Of a stretch of DNA of 64,000 nt, positions 1 through 8,514 are shown piece after piece. The number at the start of each line of letters is the position of its first letter. The first letter of the stretch is position 1. This DNA is from Dyadobacter chenwenxiniae (GTDB lineage Bacteria > Bacteroidota > Bacteroidia > Cytophagales > Spirosomataceae). A model generated the notes under the pieces. That model saw nothing but the letters and a program-made list of their open reading frames with translations. It was not told the origin of the DNA and ran no database searches. The position numbers and the translations under genes are program-made. Location of the stretch: positions 5,947,001 through 6,011,000 of the forward strand of contig NZ_CP094997.1 of the NCBI RefSeq assembly GCF_022869785.1, read 5' to 3'.

Positions 1-642
1 GTTTGTATTGATATCAGCGAGCGGGTTGACGGAAGATGATGTGGCAGAACTTCCGGGAAGCGGAATGCCCGACTGCGAAGCAGCATTTATCGGTATGCCA
101 TCTATAACATAGAGAGGTTCGTTAGAAGCGCTTATCGAACCTGTTCCCCGGATGCGTACTTTTATTCCCTCACCTAGCTTTCCACTATTGGATTCAATAA
201 ATACACCGGCGGCGCGACCCTGCAAGGCCTGAGTGAAATTGGCAACCGGCGTGTTGGCCACTTCCGATCCTTTAATACTTGCAATATTACCGGTAAGATC
301 TCTTTTAATTTCGGTGCCGTAGCCGACTATAAGTACTTCGGCAAGTGATTGGTCATCGGAGTTTAATACAACATTGATTATTGATTCATTTTCTATCTTA
401 ATCTCTTTTCTTACAAAACCGACTAACGAAAATACTAGGACATTGGAGCCCATCGGAAAGGTAATCTTAAATGAACCGGTTTCATCACTGAGAATTCCCT
501 TATTGGTTCCTTTAATCTGAATAGACACCGCAGGTAAAATGGCTCCATTCTTGTCTGTCACCCTCCCAGACACCTGCATATCCTGCGCATTCAGAAGTCC
601 TCTCCCGAGAAATACGCATAATATCAGCATAATTGCTTTCAT
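1..642 (-). CDS. SusC/RagA-type TonB-dependent receptor, N-terminal part (cut by window edge)
   Basis: Reading the minus strand from the ATG at 642 gives 214 codons without a stop, running off the window. It begins with a signal peptide (MKAIMLILCVFLGRG...LNAQ), then a carboxypeptidase-regulatory-like beta domain (VSGRVTDKNG... near residues 24-100). The plug domain starts with the SusC signature-like LIVGYGT and continues to RIRGTGSIS and EPLYVIDGIPI. In this family the barrel imports glycans or peptides with a SusD partner; both the barrel and any SusD would lie to the left. Substrate cannot be told. Whether it belongs to the peptide island or flanks it is open. Confidence 0.88.
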   Translation of the reverse strand, partial: MKAIMLILCVFLGRGLLNAQDMQVSGRVTDKNGAILPAVSIQIKGTNKGILSDETGSFKITFPMGSNVLVFSLVGFVRKEIKIENESIINVVLNSDDQSLAEVLIVGYGTEIKRDLTGNIASIKGSEVANTPVANFTQALQGRAAGVFIESNSGKLGEGIKVRIRGTGSISASNEPLYVIDGIPINAASQSGIPLPGSSATSSSVNPLADINTN

Positions 643-1030
643 GATAGCTAAAAAGGTGAGGTGCGATTCGTAATAATAAGAAAACAATTCGTACTTATTT
701 GGGATTGTTGGAAAATACAATAGTAGTGTGTTTTAAAATGTAAGTTGCCTCTGGATGTTCAACCTGCGTCGATAAACGACTGTATTGCAAATGAGATCAT
801 TCTATAACGGTGAGATTGTTTCATGATTGTTCCTACGCGTCCCCCAACAGAGTGATGGTGAATTAAAAAAAAATTCTAATTTTAATCTGCTATGAGACGA
901 AACACACTCACTTAGCTGTGGATCGTCAAACTCACAAATTTGCATTTTACAGCATGGGCCCAAGGCGGCTTGAAGGACCTCAGGACAATTAGGTAAGTTA
1001 CGAGCCGCTTTTTAGTCGGGGAGCTTCCAA
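643..1030. other. intergenic region between divergent receptor and kinase genes
   Basis: A 388-bp AT-rich gap between the minus-strand receptor and the plus-strand kinase. It should contain both promoters, but I see no convincing TAnnTTTG -7 box, no paired GTCGAA repeat like those at the precursor genes, and no small gene with a good start. Confidence 0.4.
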
Positions 1031-2218
1031 GTGTGCAGATTTAAGTTAGTTGTTGGCATATTAAAATGGTGTTTTGATGCACTTCAAATAAGCTTTATCT
1101 TTTCTATGCGTGAAAATTTCAAATGTATGGCCTTGTCTTTTGAGGATTTGTGGTTGAAGAATAAGTATGTTCGAATTTCCAAGTATTTAATATTTTGTTG
1201 TTTATACTGGTTTTACATCATGTCTGACTTCAACGTGACTATTGCTTCAACAGGCGACAGCATGTGGAACAGTGTTTTTACCAACAGCATTTTTGTAATC
1301 ATCATAGTTTCTCTGTTCTCGCTCACTTATGCTCTGAAAAAGTGTCTTTCTTCACGGTTTTACCTATTTATAGTAGTCGCGGTAGTAGTATATTTTTTCA
1401 ATGCTTACTTTATCTATTTTTCTATTAAGTTTTTAGCGGAAACTCCGAACCCGTCCAAATTTGTGTTATTGGCCAATGAGCGAATGCAGTCAATCAACCT
1501 GTTCAAGGCTCCTTTTGACCGTATTGTTGATTTGTACATTTGGGCGCTAACCGGCAACTATATAGTAGCTCCCTTGGCCATAATCGGGATCAGCAACACT
1601 TTTTTTTACTTTAACAGAAATCTGCAACTGCAAAAGGACAACCTTGCTCTGGAACTTGATTTTTTAAGATCTCAGCTTAACCCACACTTTTTGTTTAATA
1701 GCCTTAATAATATTTACTCGATGGTGGAGGAGACAAATCAGGAAGCGGGTGACACGATTCTAAAGTTAGCAGACCTCATGCGCTACTTGCTCTACGAGTC
1801 CAACTCTGAAACGGTACATCTCTCTAAGGAAGTGTTGTTTTTAGAGGACTATATTGCTTTGGAAAAAATAAGACATTCAAATGCTTCCAGAATCAGCTTC
1901 GAATCTCATGGAAGCTTTGATTTTTACCGCGTTCCTCCCTTCCTGCTTGTTCCATTCGTCGAAAACGCATTTAAGCACGGGCTTGACACCATTGAAGAGG
2001 GTTGGGTAAATATTAGGATTACGGCCGACGAATCACGGGTGAATTTGGAGGTTAGTAATAGCAAGCCTCAACGGACAAGACCCAATGCTCAAAAAGGAGG
2101 GATTGGATTAGTAAATATTAAGAAAAGATTGGATATTTATTACCCAAATCAATATGAATTGAAAGTTGAAGATTCTGAATCCGTGTATAAGATTTACCTG
2201 AGTCTTAGTTTAAAATGA
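1031..2218 (+). CDS. LytS/YehU-type membrane sensor histidine kinase
   Basis: Sensor half of a LytTR-type two-component system. Several hydrophobic segments fill the first half (for example the stretches around residues 98-115 and 117-140, and one just before the kinase core). The His_kinase domain carries the phosphoacceptor motif QLNPHFLFNSLNN near residue 215 and the ATP-binding N box PFVENAFKHGL, followed by KGGIGLVNIKKRL. The stop overlaps the next gene's start (ATGA), so the two are translated as a unit. The longest frame is given; the ATG at 1127 (MALSFEDLW...) is the more natural start because the first 32 residues do not look conserved. Position beside the peptide genes suggests it senses a peptide or envelope signal; that part is inference. 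Confidence 0.9.
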   Translation: MCRFKLVVGILKWCFDALQISFIFSMRENFKCMALSFEDLWLKNKYVRISKYLIFCCLYWFYIMSDFNVTIASTGDSMWNSVFTNSIFVIIIVSLFSLTYALKKCLSSRFYLFIVVAVVVYFFNAYFIYFSIKFLAETPNPSKFVLLANERMQSINLFKAPFDRIVDLYIWALTGNYIVAPLAIIGISNTFFYFNRNLQLQKDNLALELDFLRSQLNPHFLFNSLNNIYSMVEETNQEAGDTILKLADLMRYLLYESNSETVHLSKEVLFLEDYIALEKIRHSNASRISFESHGSFDFYRVPPFLLVPFVENAFKHGLDTIEEGWVNIRITADESRVNLEVSNSKPQRTRPNAQKGGIGLVNIKKRLDIYYPNQYELKVEDSESVYKIYLSLSLK

Positions 2219-2979
2219 AGAAAAATATTACATGCCTGATTGTAGATGACGAACCATTCGCTCAGGATCTCATGCGGAGATATGTAGATCGGCTTGCATA
2301 TCTGCAGCTGGTAGGAGTGTGTCAGAATTCTTTAAATGCACTTGAAGTCATTCATAACACAAACCCCGACATTATTTTTCTTGATATTAATATGCCCGAG
2401 GTATCTGGTATGGAGATGGTAAAGATGCTAGCTGGCTTGCGGCCGTACATCATCTTTACCACCGCTTACACCAATTATGCGGCGGAAAGTTACGATTTTG
2501 GAGTCGTCGATTATCTATTGAAACCAATCTCATTTGACCGTTTTGTGCGGGCTGTCAATAAGGTATCTGAGCAAATTGAATTAAAAAACAATGCTTGGGG
2601 TGGCGAGGTTGACAGCAGTTTAACCCAGAAGTCCTTGACGGAGAATGAATATTTGACGGAGAATTTTTTTATGGTAAAAAGTGATAAAAAGCTTATTAAA
2701 ATCAATATTGAAGATATTGTATATGTTGAAGGAATGAAGGATTATCTGAAAATTCATCTGGTCAGCACCATGGTCATTGTTCACATGACTATATCCAAAA
2801 TGGAAGGGATTCTTCAAAAACACCAGTTTATCAGGATCAACAAATCGTATATTGTTAACATGAGGGAAATAAATGCCATAAATGGTAACGAAATGGAACT
2901 ATCCAACAAGCAAAAGGTAATTATCGGTGGTACTTTTCGAGAAGTGCTGTTGAAGAACTTACAAGGGCGAATAATATAA
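2215..2979 (+). CDS. LytTR-family response regulator
   Basis: Receiver domain at residues 1-125 with the acidic pair DDE near 11-13, phosphoacceptor Asp57 in FLDINMPEVSG, and the conserved Lys in YLLKPISFDRF. A C-terminal LytTR DNA-binding domain (about residues 150-252) contains the typical IEDIVYVEGMKDYLKIHL and FIRINKSYIVN segments. The gene overlaps the kinase stop by 4 bp. LytTR proteins bind two short direct repeats about two helical turns apart; exactly such repeats (21-bp spacing) start 2 bp after this gene and recur before each other precursor locus, so this is the probable regulator of the peptide island and possibly also of itself. Confidence 0.92.
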   Translation: MKKNITCLIVDDEPFAQDLMRRYVDRLAYLQLVGVCQNSLNALEVIHNTNPDIIFLDINMPEVSGMEMVKMLAGLRPYIIFTTAYTNYAAESYDFGVVDYLLKPISFDRFVRAVNKVSEQIELKNNAWGGEVDSSLTQKSLTENEYLTENFFMVKSDKKLIKINIEDIVYVEGMKDYLKIHLVSTMVIVHMTISKMEGILQKHQFIRINKSYIVNMREINAINGNEMELSNKQKVIIGGTFREVLLKNLQGRII

Positions 2980-2980
2980 T

Positions 2981-3019
2981 TTGGTCTAAAAATTTCTGTG
3001 TTTTGTCTAATTAATTTTG
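2981..3019 (+). promoter_or_regulatory. putative LytTR operator and -7 box, site A
   Basis: Direct repeat TTGGTCTAAA (2981-2990) and TTTGTCTAAT (3002-3011), with the GTC cores at 2984 and 3005, 21 bp apart. The second half runs straight into TAATTTTG (3012-3019), an exact match to the Bacteroidota -7 consensus TAnnTTTG. The next gene, a lanthipeptide-like precursor, starts 53 nt further on. Related two-part sites with the same 21-bp spacing occur at 6340, 9948 and 24529. Confidence 0.72.
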
Positions 3020-3072
3020 TTGTTACTTGTGGTGGGATTAGTTTAGAATGTAAATCTTAAACAACTTCTCCC

Positions 3073-3201
3073 ATGCTCAGTAACCAGCCAATAATCCGAC
3101 CAGAAAGAAAAAGAATCTTGAAACTTAAAGCGAAAAATGTGGCTAAGCTCAATGGTACCTTTGGTACAGACAGTACCACTACGACTGGTATGGCGCGGTA
3201 A
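3073..3201 (+). CDS. Cys-free, Thr-rich class I lanthipeptide-like precursor
   Basis: A 42-codon gene 53 nt after operator site A and 53 nt before lanB. The leader contains KLKAKNVAKLN, matching the LxLxxxxxAxLN style of Bacteroidota class I lanthipeptide leaders. The C-terminal part, NGTFGTDSTTTTGMAR, has Thr29, Thr32, Ser34 and Thr35-38 and no Cys anywhere in the peptide. LanB enzymes dehydrate Ser/Thr after tRNA-dependent glutamylation; with no Cys, lanthionine rings cannot form within this peptide, so a dehydrobutyrine-containing linear product is predicted. There is no Gly-Gly cleavage site. It was found by translating the gap; the leader motif, the operator and the adjacent lanB support it. 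Confidence 0.72.
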   Translation: MLSNQPIIRPERKRILKLKAKNVAKLNGTFGTDSTTTTGMAR

Positions 3202-3254
3202 TTCTAAGCCCGCTTATAGTCCACTGTAAATGTTCCGACCTTTGTAGCCTAGCA

Positions 3255-6200
3255 ATGGATGTAAGACATCAACTTAAAATTGCTCCTTTTGATTTCTCAG
3301 TCATTCGAAGACCTAATTTCCCTGTTAATCTTCTATTAGAAGTTGGTGGAAATAGTCGTAGAGAGACTTCCGTGTATTTAGAACTATTCAAAAAATTTAT
3401 CCGCAAAGAACCTGAGTTTCTTAAAGCTATTTATATAGCTTCGCCGGCTTTGTGCGAAAGAACCAGGAAATGGATTGACGGAGAAATCATTTCTGAGGAA
3501 GAGAGTTTACTGAAAACACTCTATAAATACTGGGGGAGGATTTGTACCCGCCCCACACCATATGGATTATTTTCAGGAGTTGCTTTAGCAAGCTGGGGTG
3601 AGCAAACCTCTATCGAGGTAGACAAGGTAAACGATCAGATTTTTGTGGACTTAGACATTCTGATTATCAATCGTCTGGCAGAGCTTGCTTTGCTGGACGA
3701 TTGCGTTAAAGAAAACATATTATTTTTTGCCAATAATAGTATCTATAAAGTTGGGAATGGGTTTCGCTATGTAGAGTATGTCGTAGATCAGGGGCGCAGG
3801 GAATATTTTCTCTCTTTTATCCGAAATTTTGAAGCCCTCGAATCAGTTCTGGCCATGGCCAGAAACGGATGTTATCTGAGTGAGATTAAGCAAGGGCTTG
3901 TATCCCGAGGCTATTCGGTGTCCGCATCCGAAGAATGCGTAAGCGATCTTATTGAACTGAAAATTATACAGAACGAGTTTGAAGCTCAAATTACTGGTGG
4001 CAACGGCTTGATAATGCTTATCGACAAGTTAAGAAAGTCGAAGGCGGACAGTTGCTTTTTATCACATCTGGAACAGATTGCCATCTCGCTGAATAGCGAT
4101 AAGCAACTATCCATTAAATCCTTGAAGACGGTTAAGGACTTAGTGGATAATCTTTTATCAACGACCACCGAAAGCGTTCTTGTCCAACTTACTTTGCAGC
4201 AGAAATATAAAAGCGCTCAGATTGGTCGGGCAACTATCAACAGAATTGAGAAGGACCTCACACAAATAGCTCCGTTATTTGGCAACAGGTCTAGAGCAGC
4301 GCTTACAAAATTCAAAAAACAGTTTACAGAAAAGTATGGAGAAGCCGAGATGCCGCTTTCGATTATTTTGGATGGGGAACTCGGTATCGACTACGGTGAT
4401 TCTTCCCGCCTTAGCAGTACCCAAGTCCTTGATGGGGTAGAGTTGGTTCCGATTGAAGGAAATCATAGAGAATTTAGTGATTGGGATCATTTCCTTCTGA
4501 GCATATATCTTCGATACTCGGAGGAAAAATCGGATTATATCAGTTTAACTCGAAGCGATTTTAAATCATTTTCTTTTGTGCCGGATCCTCCTCCCAGCTT
4601 TTATGCAATAGGCAATCTTTTCCAAGATGGTAAGGAAAAAGATATCAAGTTTAATCTGAATTATGTAGGCGGAAATTCGGGGATTACGCTTTTATCCCGC
4701 TTTTCTTCTTCGAATGAGGAGTTGAAAGAACGGCTGTTGGAAATAGCAGATCATGAGCAAAATAGTTATCAGGATGCTGTTTTAGCGGAGATAATTTTTT
4801 CCCCAGAATCAAGAACCGGAAATGTTCTTTCTCATCCTCCATTTTATCCTTACGAAATTCCTTTTATAACGCGTTCCTCCGCGCCCGAGCGTTATCAATT
4901 GCCTATTAATGATCTCACGGTGTCGGTAAAGGAAGGAAAGCAAATAATTTTACGTTCAAAGAAACTGGGGAAGCAAGTCATTCCCAGATTGTCGAACGCC
5001 CACAATTATGACTCGGAGCTACCGGTTTATCGATTTCTTTGCGACATTCAAACTGATTCCACTGACATTAATTTTTCCTGGAATTGGTCGTTTCTGGAAG
5101 ATCGCCCGGTTTTACCGCGAGTTGTGTTCAATAGTTTAATAATGAGTAGAAAAACATGGAACATAAACGCGATCTGGGCCGGGAGAGTGGATGAGTTTAT
5201 CAGTTTATATAATGTCCCCAGATATGTGCAACTGGTCGACAGAGATAACGAGATGTTGCTGGACTTGCATTTGCCTCTTGCAAGATCCATTCTCGCAGAC
5301 GAGTTAAAGAAAAAGGGAAAAACGGAACTTAAGGAGTTCCTTTCCATGCCTGAACAGTGTGTTGTAGGTGACCAAAATGAGAATAAGTACGCCAATGAGC
5401 TGATAATTCCATTTAAGACCATTGATTTTCATATGAAATCGCTTGAACCCGGTTATGTAGCAGAAAACGTTATCAGAAAATTCGTACCAGGTGACGATTG
5501 GTTATACGTGAAAATTTACTCAGGACCGACAATTCTGGATAAAATACTGATAGATATTATTGGGCAGTTAGCGAACGAATTAGTGGAGGAAGGAACCATA
5601 GACAGGTGGTTTTTTGTCCGTTTTCGGGATCCCTTTCATCATCTTCGGTTACGTTTTTACAAACCCGCATATCCGCAATTTGCCGGAGCTGTCCTCGATA
5701 CACTGAAGCTTGGATTATCACAAATGAGGAACCATGACATGATCGAGCGATTTGTAATTGATACCTATGACCGGGAGTTGGAGCGATATGGGTCGGATAC
5801 AATAGAGACAGCCGAAAAAATATTTTTTGTTGATAGTAGTCTTGTTATCAATGTTTTGAGTGAAATATCCGAGCGTAAACTTGATGAAATTAGATGGCTT
5901 TATGCGTGTCTCGGTGTTCATGCGACTCTTGAAGCCTTCGGCCTGGACCTGAAGCAGAAACTTGCATTGATAACGACATCGTTCGAAAGTTTTCTTGGAG
6001 AATATCAGCACACAGCTAAGCTCCGAGTTCAGTTAAATCATAAATTCAGATCTTCGCGCCTAGATATAACTGGTTTGATAGAGCAATACGAAAACTCTTC
6101 GGGGGATGGAATTGTTAAACTATTCCTTCATTATGCCGTTGAGATAAAACAATTGTTAATAAGCACAGGGGATGAATTTTCGACTACTCAGATAAGAGCT

Positions 6201-6332
6201 TTTCTGCACATGTTCTGCAACAGATTTCTGATAGACGAATCTCGGGGCCAAGAGCTTTTGATTTATCACAGTTTAAGTAAATTTTATGATGGCAGAAATG
6301 CCCGTGAAGAAAAAACAAGAAGTAGGTCATAA
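3255..6332 (+). CDS. lanB: class I lanthipeptide dehydratase LanB, full length
   Basis: 1025 residues, the usual length of a full LanB. The N-terminal two-thirds is the lantibiotic dehydratase (glutamylation) domain, with the family motif CTRPTPYGLFSG at residues 97-108. The C-terminal third is the SpaB_C/thiopeptide-type elimination domain, starting near DDWLYVKIYSG (about residue 748) with WFFVRFRDPFHHLRLRFY near 785 and VIDTYDRELERYG. LanB activates Ser/Thr of a precursor with glutamyl-tRNA and eliminates glutamate to give dehydroamino acids. The upstream 42-residue peptide is the obvious substrate. No canonical LanC cyclase with Cys/Cys-His zinc ligands is present in the window, which fits a Cys-free substrate. 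Confidence 0.93.
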   Translation: MDVRHQLKIAPFDFSVIRRPNFPVNLLLEVGGNSRRETSVYLELFKKFIRKEPEFLKAIYIASPALCERTRKWIDGEIISEEESLLKTLYKYWGRICTRPTPYGLFSGVALASWGEQTSIEVDKVNDQIFVDLDILIINRLAELALLDDCVKENILFFANNSIYKVGNGFRYVEYVVDQGRREYFLSFIRNFEALESVLAMARNGCYLSEIKQGLVSRGYSVSASEECVSDLIELKIIQNEFEAQITGGNGLIMLIDKLRKSKADSCFLSHLEQIAISLNSDKQLSIKSLKTVKDLVDNLLSTTTESVLVQLTLQQKYKSAQIGRATINRIEKDLTQIAPLFGNRSRAALTKFKKQFTEKYGEAEMPLSIILDGELGIDYGDSSRLSSTQVLDGVELVPIEGNHREFSDWDHFLLSIYLRYSEEKSDYISLTRSDFKSFSFVPDPPPSFYAIGNLFQDGKEKDIKFNLNYVGGNSGITLLSRFSSSNEELKERLLEIADHEQNSYQDAVLAEIIFSPESRTGNVLSHPPFYPYEIPFITRSSAPERYQLPINDLTVSVKEGKQIILRSKKLGKQVIPRLSNAHNYDSELPVYRFLCDIQTDSTDINFSWNWSFLEDRPVLPRVVFNSLIMSRKTWNINAIWAGRVDEFISLYNVPRYVQLVDRDNEMLLDLHLPLARSILADELKKKGKTELKEFLSMPEQCVVGDQNENKYANELIIPFKTIDFHMKSLEPGYVAENVIRKFVPGDDWLYVKIYSGPTILDKILIDIIGQLANELVEEGTIDRWFFVRFRDPFHHLRLRFYKPAYPQFAGAVLDTLKLGLSQMRNHDMIERFVIDTYDRELERYGSDTIETAEKIFFVDSSLVINVLSEISERKLDEIRWLYACLGVHATLEAFGLDLKQKLALITTSFESFLGEYQHTAKLRVQLNHKFRSSRLDITGLIEQYENSSGDGIVKLFLHYAVEIKQLLISTGDEFSTTQIRAFLHMFCNRFLIDESRGQELLIYHSLSKFYDGRNAREEKTRSRS

Positions 6333-6339
6333 TGCCATG

Positions 6340-6378
6340 TTGGTCGAAAGAAGGAGCAAGGTTATCGAATTAATTATG
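6340..6378 (+). promoter_or_regulatory. putative LytTR operator, site B
   Basis: TTGGTCGAAA (6340-6349) and GGTTATCGAATTAATTA (6360-6376), with GTC at 6343 and the matching ATC at 6364, again 21 bp apart. It is nearly identical to site D (24529) over the whole 39 bp. The next recognisable gene is the small Gly-Gly peptide at 6604, so more than 200 bp lie between; a precursor that used to sit closer may have been lost. Confidence 0.62.
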
Positions 6379-6603
6379 AGTGTAAAAAGAAATTTACAAC
6401 ATTTAACAGTCGATTAATGAAGTCGTGTTTGCAGGAACTAGCCAATTGAGGAGAAACAGCATTATTAAAGAAATTGATAATAGCTTCAGAGCCATGGAAC
6501 TCACCCCTCAAACCAATACAAAGTGACCACAAATCTTGAATTTCTTTATTCAACATGTTTCGAATCTTAATGGATATTATTTTAACAAATAGATGATTGT
6601 GTC

Positions 6604-6771
6604 ATGAAAAAGAAAAAGCGATTCTCAATAGACCCCGAAGACAAAAAGACAGCAAAAAAGTCGCTGGACGAAATAGCGAAAGATAGCAATAAAATCATTG
6701 GTGATAATATTAGTGGAGGCTGGTTGGAAAAGATATCTCCCCCAACATCCGGAGATTCCAACAAGCCGTAA
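6604..6771 (+). CDS. small peptide with Gly-Gly motif, possible RiPP precursor
   Basis: A 55-codon gene starting MKKKKRFSIDPEDKK, very Lys-rich, with a leader-like acidic/basic helix and the break NISGG followed by WLEKISPPTSGDSNKP. Double-Gly sites are the cleavage signal for C39 peptidase exporters, one of which is encoded at 16725. No Cys; the core has Trp, Ser, Thr and Pro. It precedes decayed copies of a DUF6734-like gene and a radical SAM maturase, the kind of genes that accompany precursors elsewhere in this island. It has no clear sequence relation to the 24620 peptide. The role is inferred from size, motif and context only. Confidence 0.5.
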   Translation: MKKKKRFSIDPEDKKTAKKSLDEIAKDSNKIIGDNISGGWLEKISPPTSGDSNKP

Positions 6772-6928
6772 TGAAGCGAGATGAACCTGCAGATTTTATG
6801 TGTGTCACCAAGAGGTGAAAAGGATTATGTATATCAAATAGAGCTAAGTCATATTTGGCGATATTATTACTGAACTATTATGTCCATTAATGAAGATGAC
6901 GTATCGACTCATTGATATGCCACCAGCT

Positions 6929-7048
6929 ATGAAAATTGTACAAAGTTTTTTGGAGTAAACCAATGACGCAGGGTGCTAGAAAACTTATCAATTCAAGCGT
7001 CTAGTATAATAAGAGATTATTCCTGTACGGTTCTGTGCTGAGAACATA
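6929..7048 (+). pseudogene. decayed 5' fragment of a DUF6734-like glycosyltransferase gene
   Basis: The DNA from ATGAAAATTGTACAAAG matches the start of the intact gene at 7618 for about 120 bp (MKIVQSFW..., then the region coding RLFLYGSVL). One extra T in the TTTTTT run near 6949 shifts the frame so that translation stops at the following GGAGTAA, and further stops occur after it. Similarity ends near 7048. It is a truncated second copy of the neighbour. Confidence 0.7.
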
Positions 7049-7084
7049 GAGCTGGCAGAATCGATTTTTTATCATTACAGCGTA

Positions 7085-7605
7085 GGCTGTTGGATCAAAC
7101 TGTTTGATATATTGTATTACGAATCTGATTATAAGAAACCAAATATCCGTTTTCTGAGCCAGCTTATTATCACCATTCTGGGTTCCAATGTCGGTTTTGA
7201 CATGCTTGGAAATCTCACGAGTAAATACCTGGTCATTGAAACGGTAGAGGGACTTAAATTGTGCGCTGATGCATTTACGAAAGAAGGTATGCACATCAAC
7301 ACTCATGCATTATCGGCGGTGGTCGAAGCACCACTGATTGACTTGTATTACAACACTCGCCACAAACTTCCGGACGTTTTTGGCGAGTGCCCAATAAATG
7401 AAATTTGTGGTGGTGGATTTCTGGCTCACCGCTACAGCAAAGAGGGGGATTCAATAATCCGTCTGTCTACTGCCGTGATCTGATCAAAATCATATCGCGT
7501 ATACAGAACACCGTTATAAATGATCTATCGCTAGAAACACGAAAGAAAGCCGTTATTGAACCAATCAACATCAATGAGATTCTCGAATATTTGGATGAAC
7601 ATTAG
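7085..7605 (+). pseudogene. decayed C-terminal fragment of an FxsB-like radical SAM/SPASM maturase
   Basis: From about 7085 the translation follows the C-terminal 170 residues of the intact radical SAM protein at 24982 (for example KPNIRF, NVGFDMLGN, FTKEG, CPINEICGGGFLAHRY). It lacks the whole N-terminal radical SAM core with its CX3CX2C cluster motif, lacks six residues after YLVIET, has Phe where the intact enzyme has the first Cys of VCQRCPINE, and has a one-base deletion near 7440. After that deletion the match continues in another frame (GFNNPSVYCRDLIKI) to the stop at 7605. It cannot make a working enzyme. Confidence 0.82.
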
Positions 7606-7617
7606 TGCCAAAGATAT

Positions 7618-8511
7618 ATGAAAATAGTTCAAAGTTTCTGGAGTAAGCCAATGACGCATGGAAGCGGTCGCCTAATTAATTCTGGTGGCTGGTTTAACAA
7701 AAGGCTATTTTTATATGGTTCTGTTTTGAGTGCTTTGTTACTGGAACGGCATTATCCTGGACAAACCGTTTTCGTTACGGATCGATTTGGAGAGGATTTA
7801 TTCATAAATAAGCTTAATATGCCATTTGGGAAAGTCATCGTCGAACTCGACGAGCTTAACGATTTGAACGAAACGTTGTGGGCAGCAGGGAAACTATACG
7901 CTTACGCTCGCATGCGGGAGCATTTCGTGCACTTTGATCAAGATTTTTTCTTGCCGCAACCACTATCGGATGATCTAACAAACGCATCATTAGTGGCTTA
8001 CACATCCGAATTCAGTCAGCCTAAACAACAAAATATTTACATTCCTAATATCACCAACTTTCTTAACACAACCTTGGTGTTGAATAGCAGGGTAAGAAAC
8101 TTCTGCAATAACGAACCAAGAATGGCTTATAATGCCGGTATTATGGGAGGCGATCGCACCGAAATTTTTGAGGAACTTTGGGATTTAAGCTTTGAAATAA
8201 TCAAAAATAACACTCACATTTTCAGGCAAATAAATTGCCACTTTTTCAATGTGGTGCTCGAACAATTCCTATTCACTTGCCTTGCGCGAGATAATAAAAT
8301 TCCAGTTACATGTCTGGAAAATGAATCATCTATAATGATTGAATCCAAATATACCGACATGAAATTTTTCCCATTTGTATCGAGTGTTCATGTAATGGCA
8401 AATGGGAAATGTGCATCAAGCAGTTGCGTATCTATTCCAGAAATTTTAAAAATAAACTTTCCTGATCATTACTATCTAATTAATAAATTATTAAGATATA
8501 ATTTAGTCTGA
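7618..8511 (+). CDS. DUF6734-like glycosyltransferase-type protein
   Basis: 297 residues beginning MKIVQSFWSKPMTHGSG..NSGGWFNKR, the typical start of the Bacteroidota DUF6734 family, followed by LWAAGKLYAYARM and HFVHFDQDFFLPQP (about residues 101-114). That last segment resembles the DxD metal/nucleotide-sugar motif of GT-A glycosyltransferases. AYNAGIMGG near residue 180 is also glycosyltransferase-like. The function of the family is not established to my knowledge. It sits 12 bp after a fossil maturase and 3 bp before the next gene, and a broken copy of its 5' end lies at 6929. In this island a role in glycosylating a peptide is plausible but unproven. Confidence 0.75.
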   Translation: MKIVQSFWSKPMTHGSGRLINSGGWFNKRLFLYGSVLSALLLERHYPGQTVFVTDRFGEDLFINKLNMPFGKVIVELDELNDLNETLWAAGKLYAYARMREHFVHFDQDFFLPQPLSDDLTNASLVAYTSEFSQPKQQNIYIPNITNFLNTTLVLNSRVRNFCNNEPRMAYNAGIMGGDRTEIFEELWDLSFEIIKNNTHIFRQINCHFFNVVLEQFLFTCLARDNKIPVTCLENESSIMIESKYTDMKFFPFVSSVHVMANGKCASSSCVSIPEILKINFPDHYYLINKLLRYNLV

Positions 8512-8514
8512 TTC

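Noticed and set aside
3073..3201. The 42-codon peptide as a sactipeptide precursor
   Set aside because: It contains no Cys and lies next to LanB, not a radical SAM gene.
6374..6556. Minus-strand 60-codon open frame
   Set aside because: No family, no start context, and it overlaps the operator region read in the other direction; composition alone does not support a gene.
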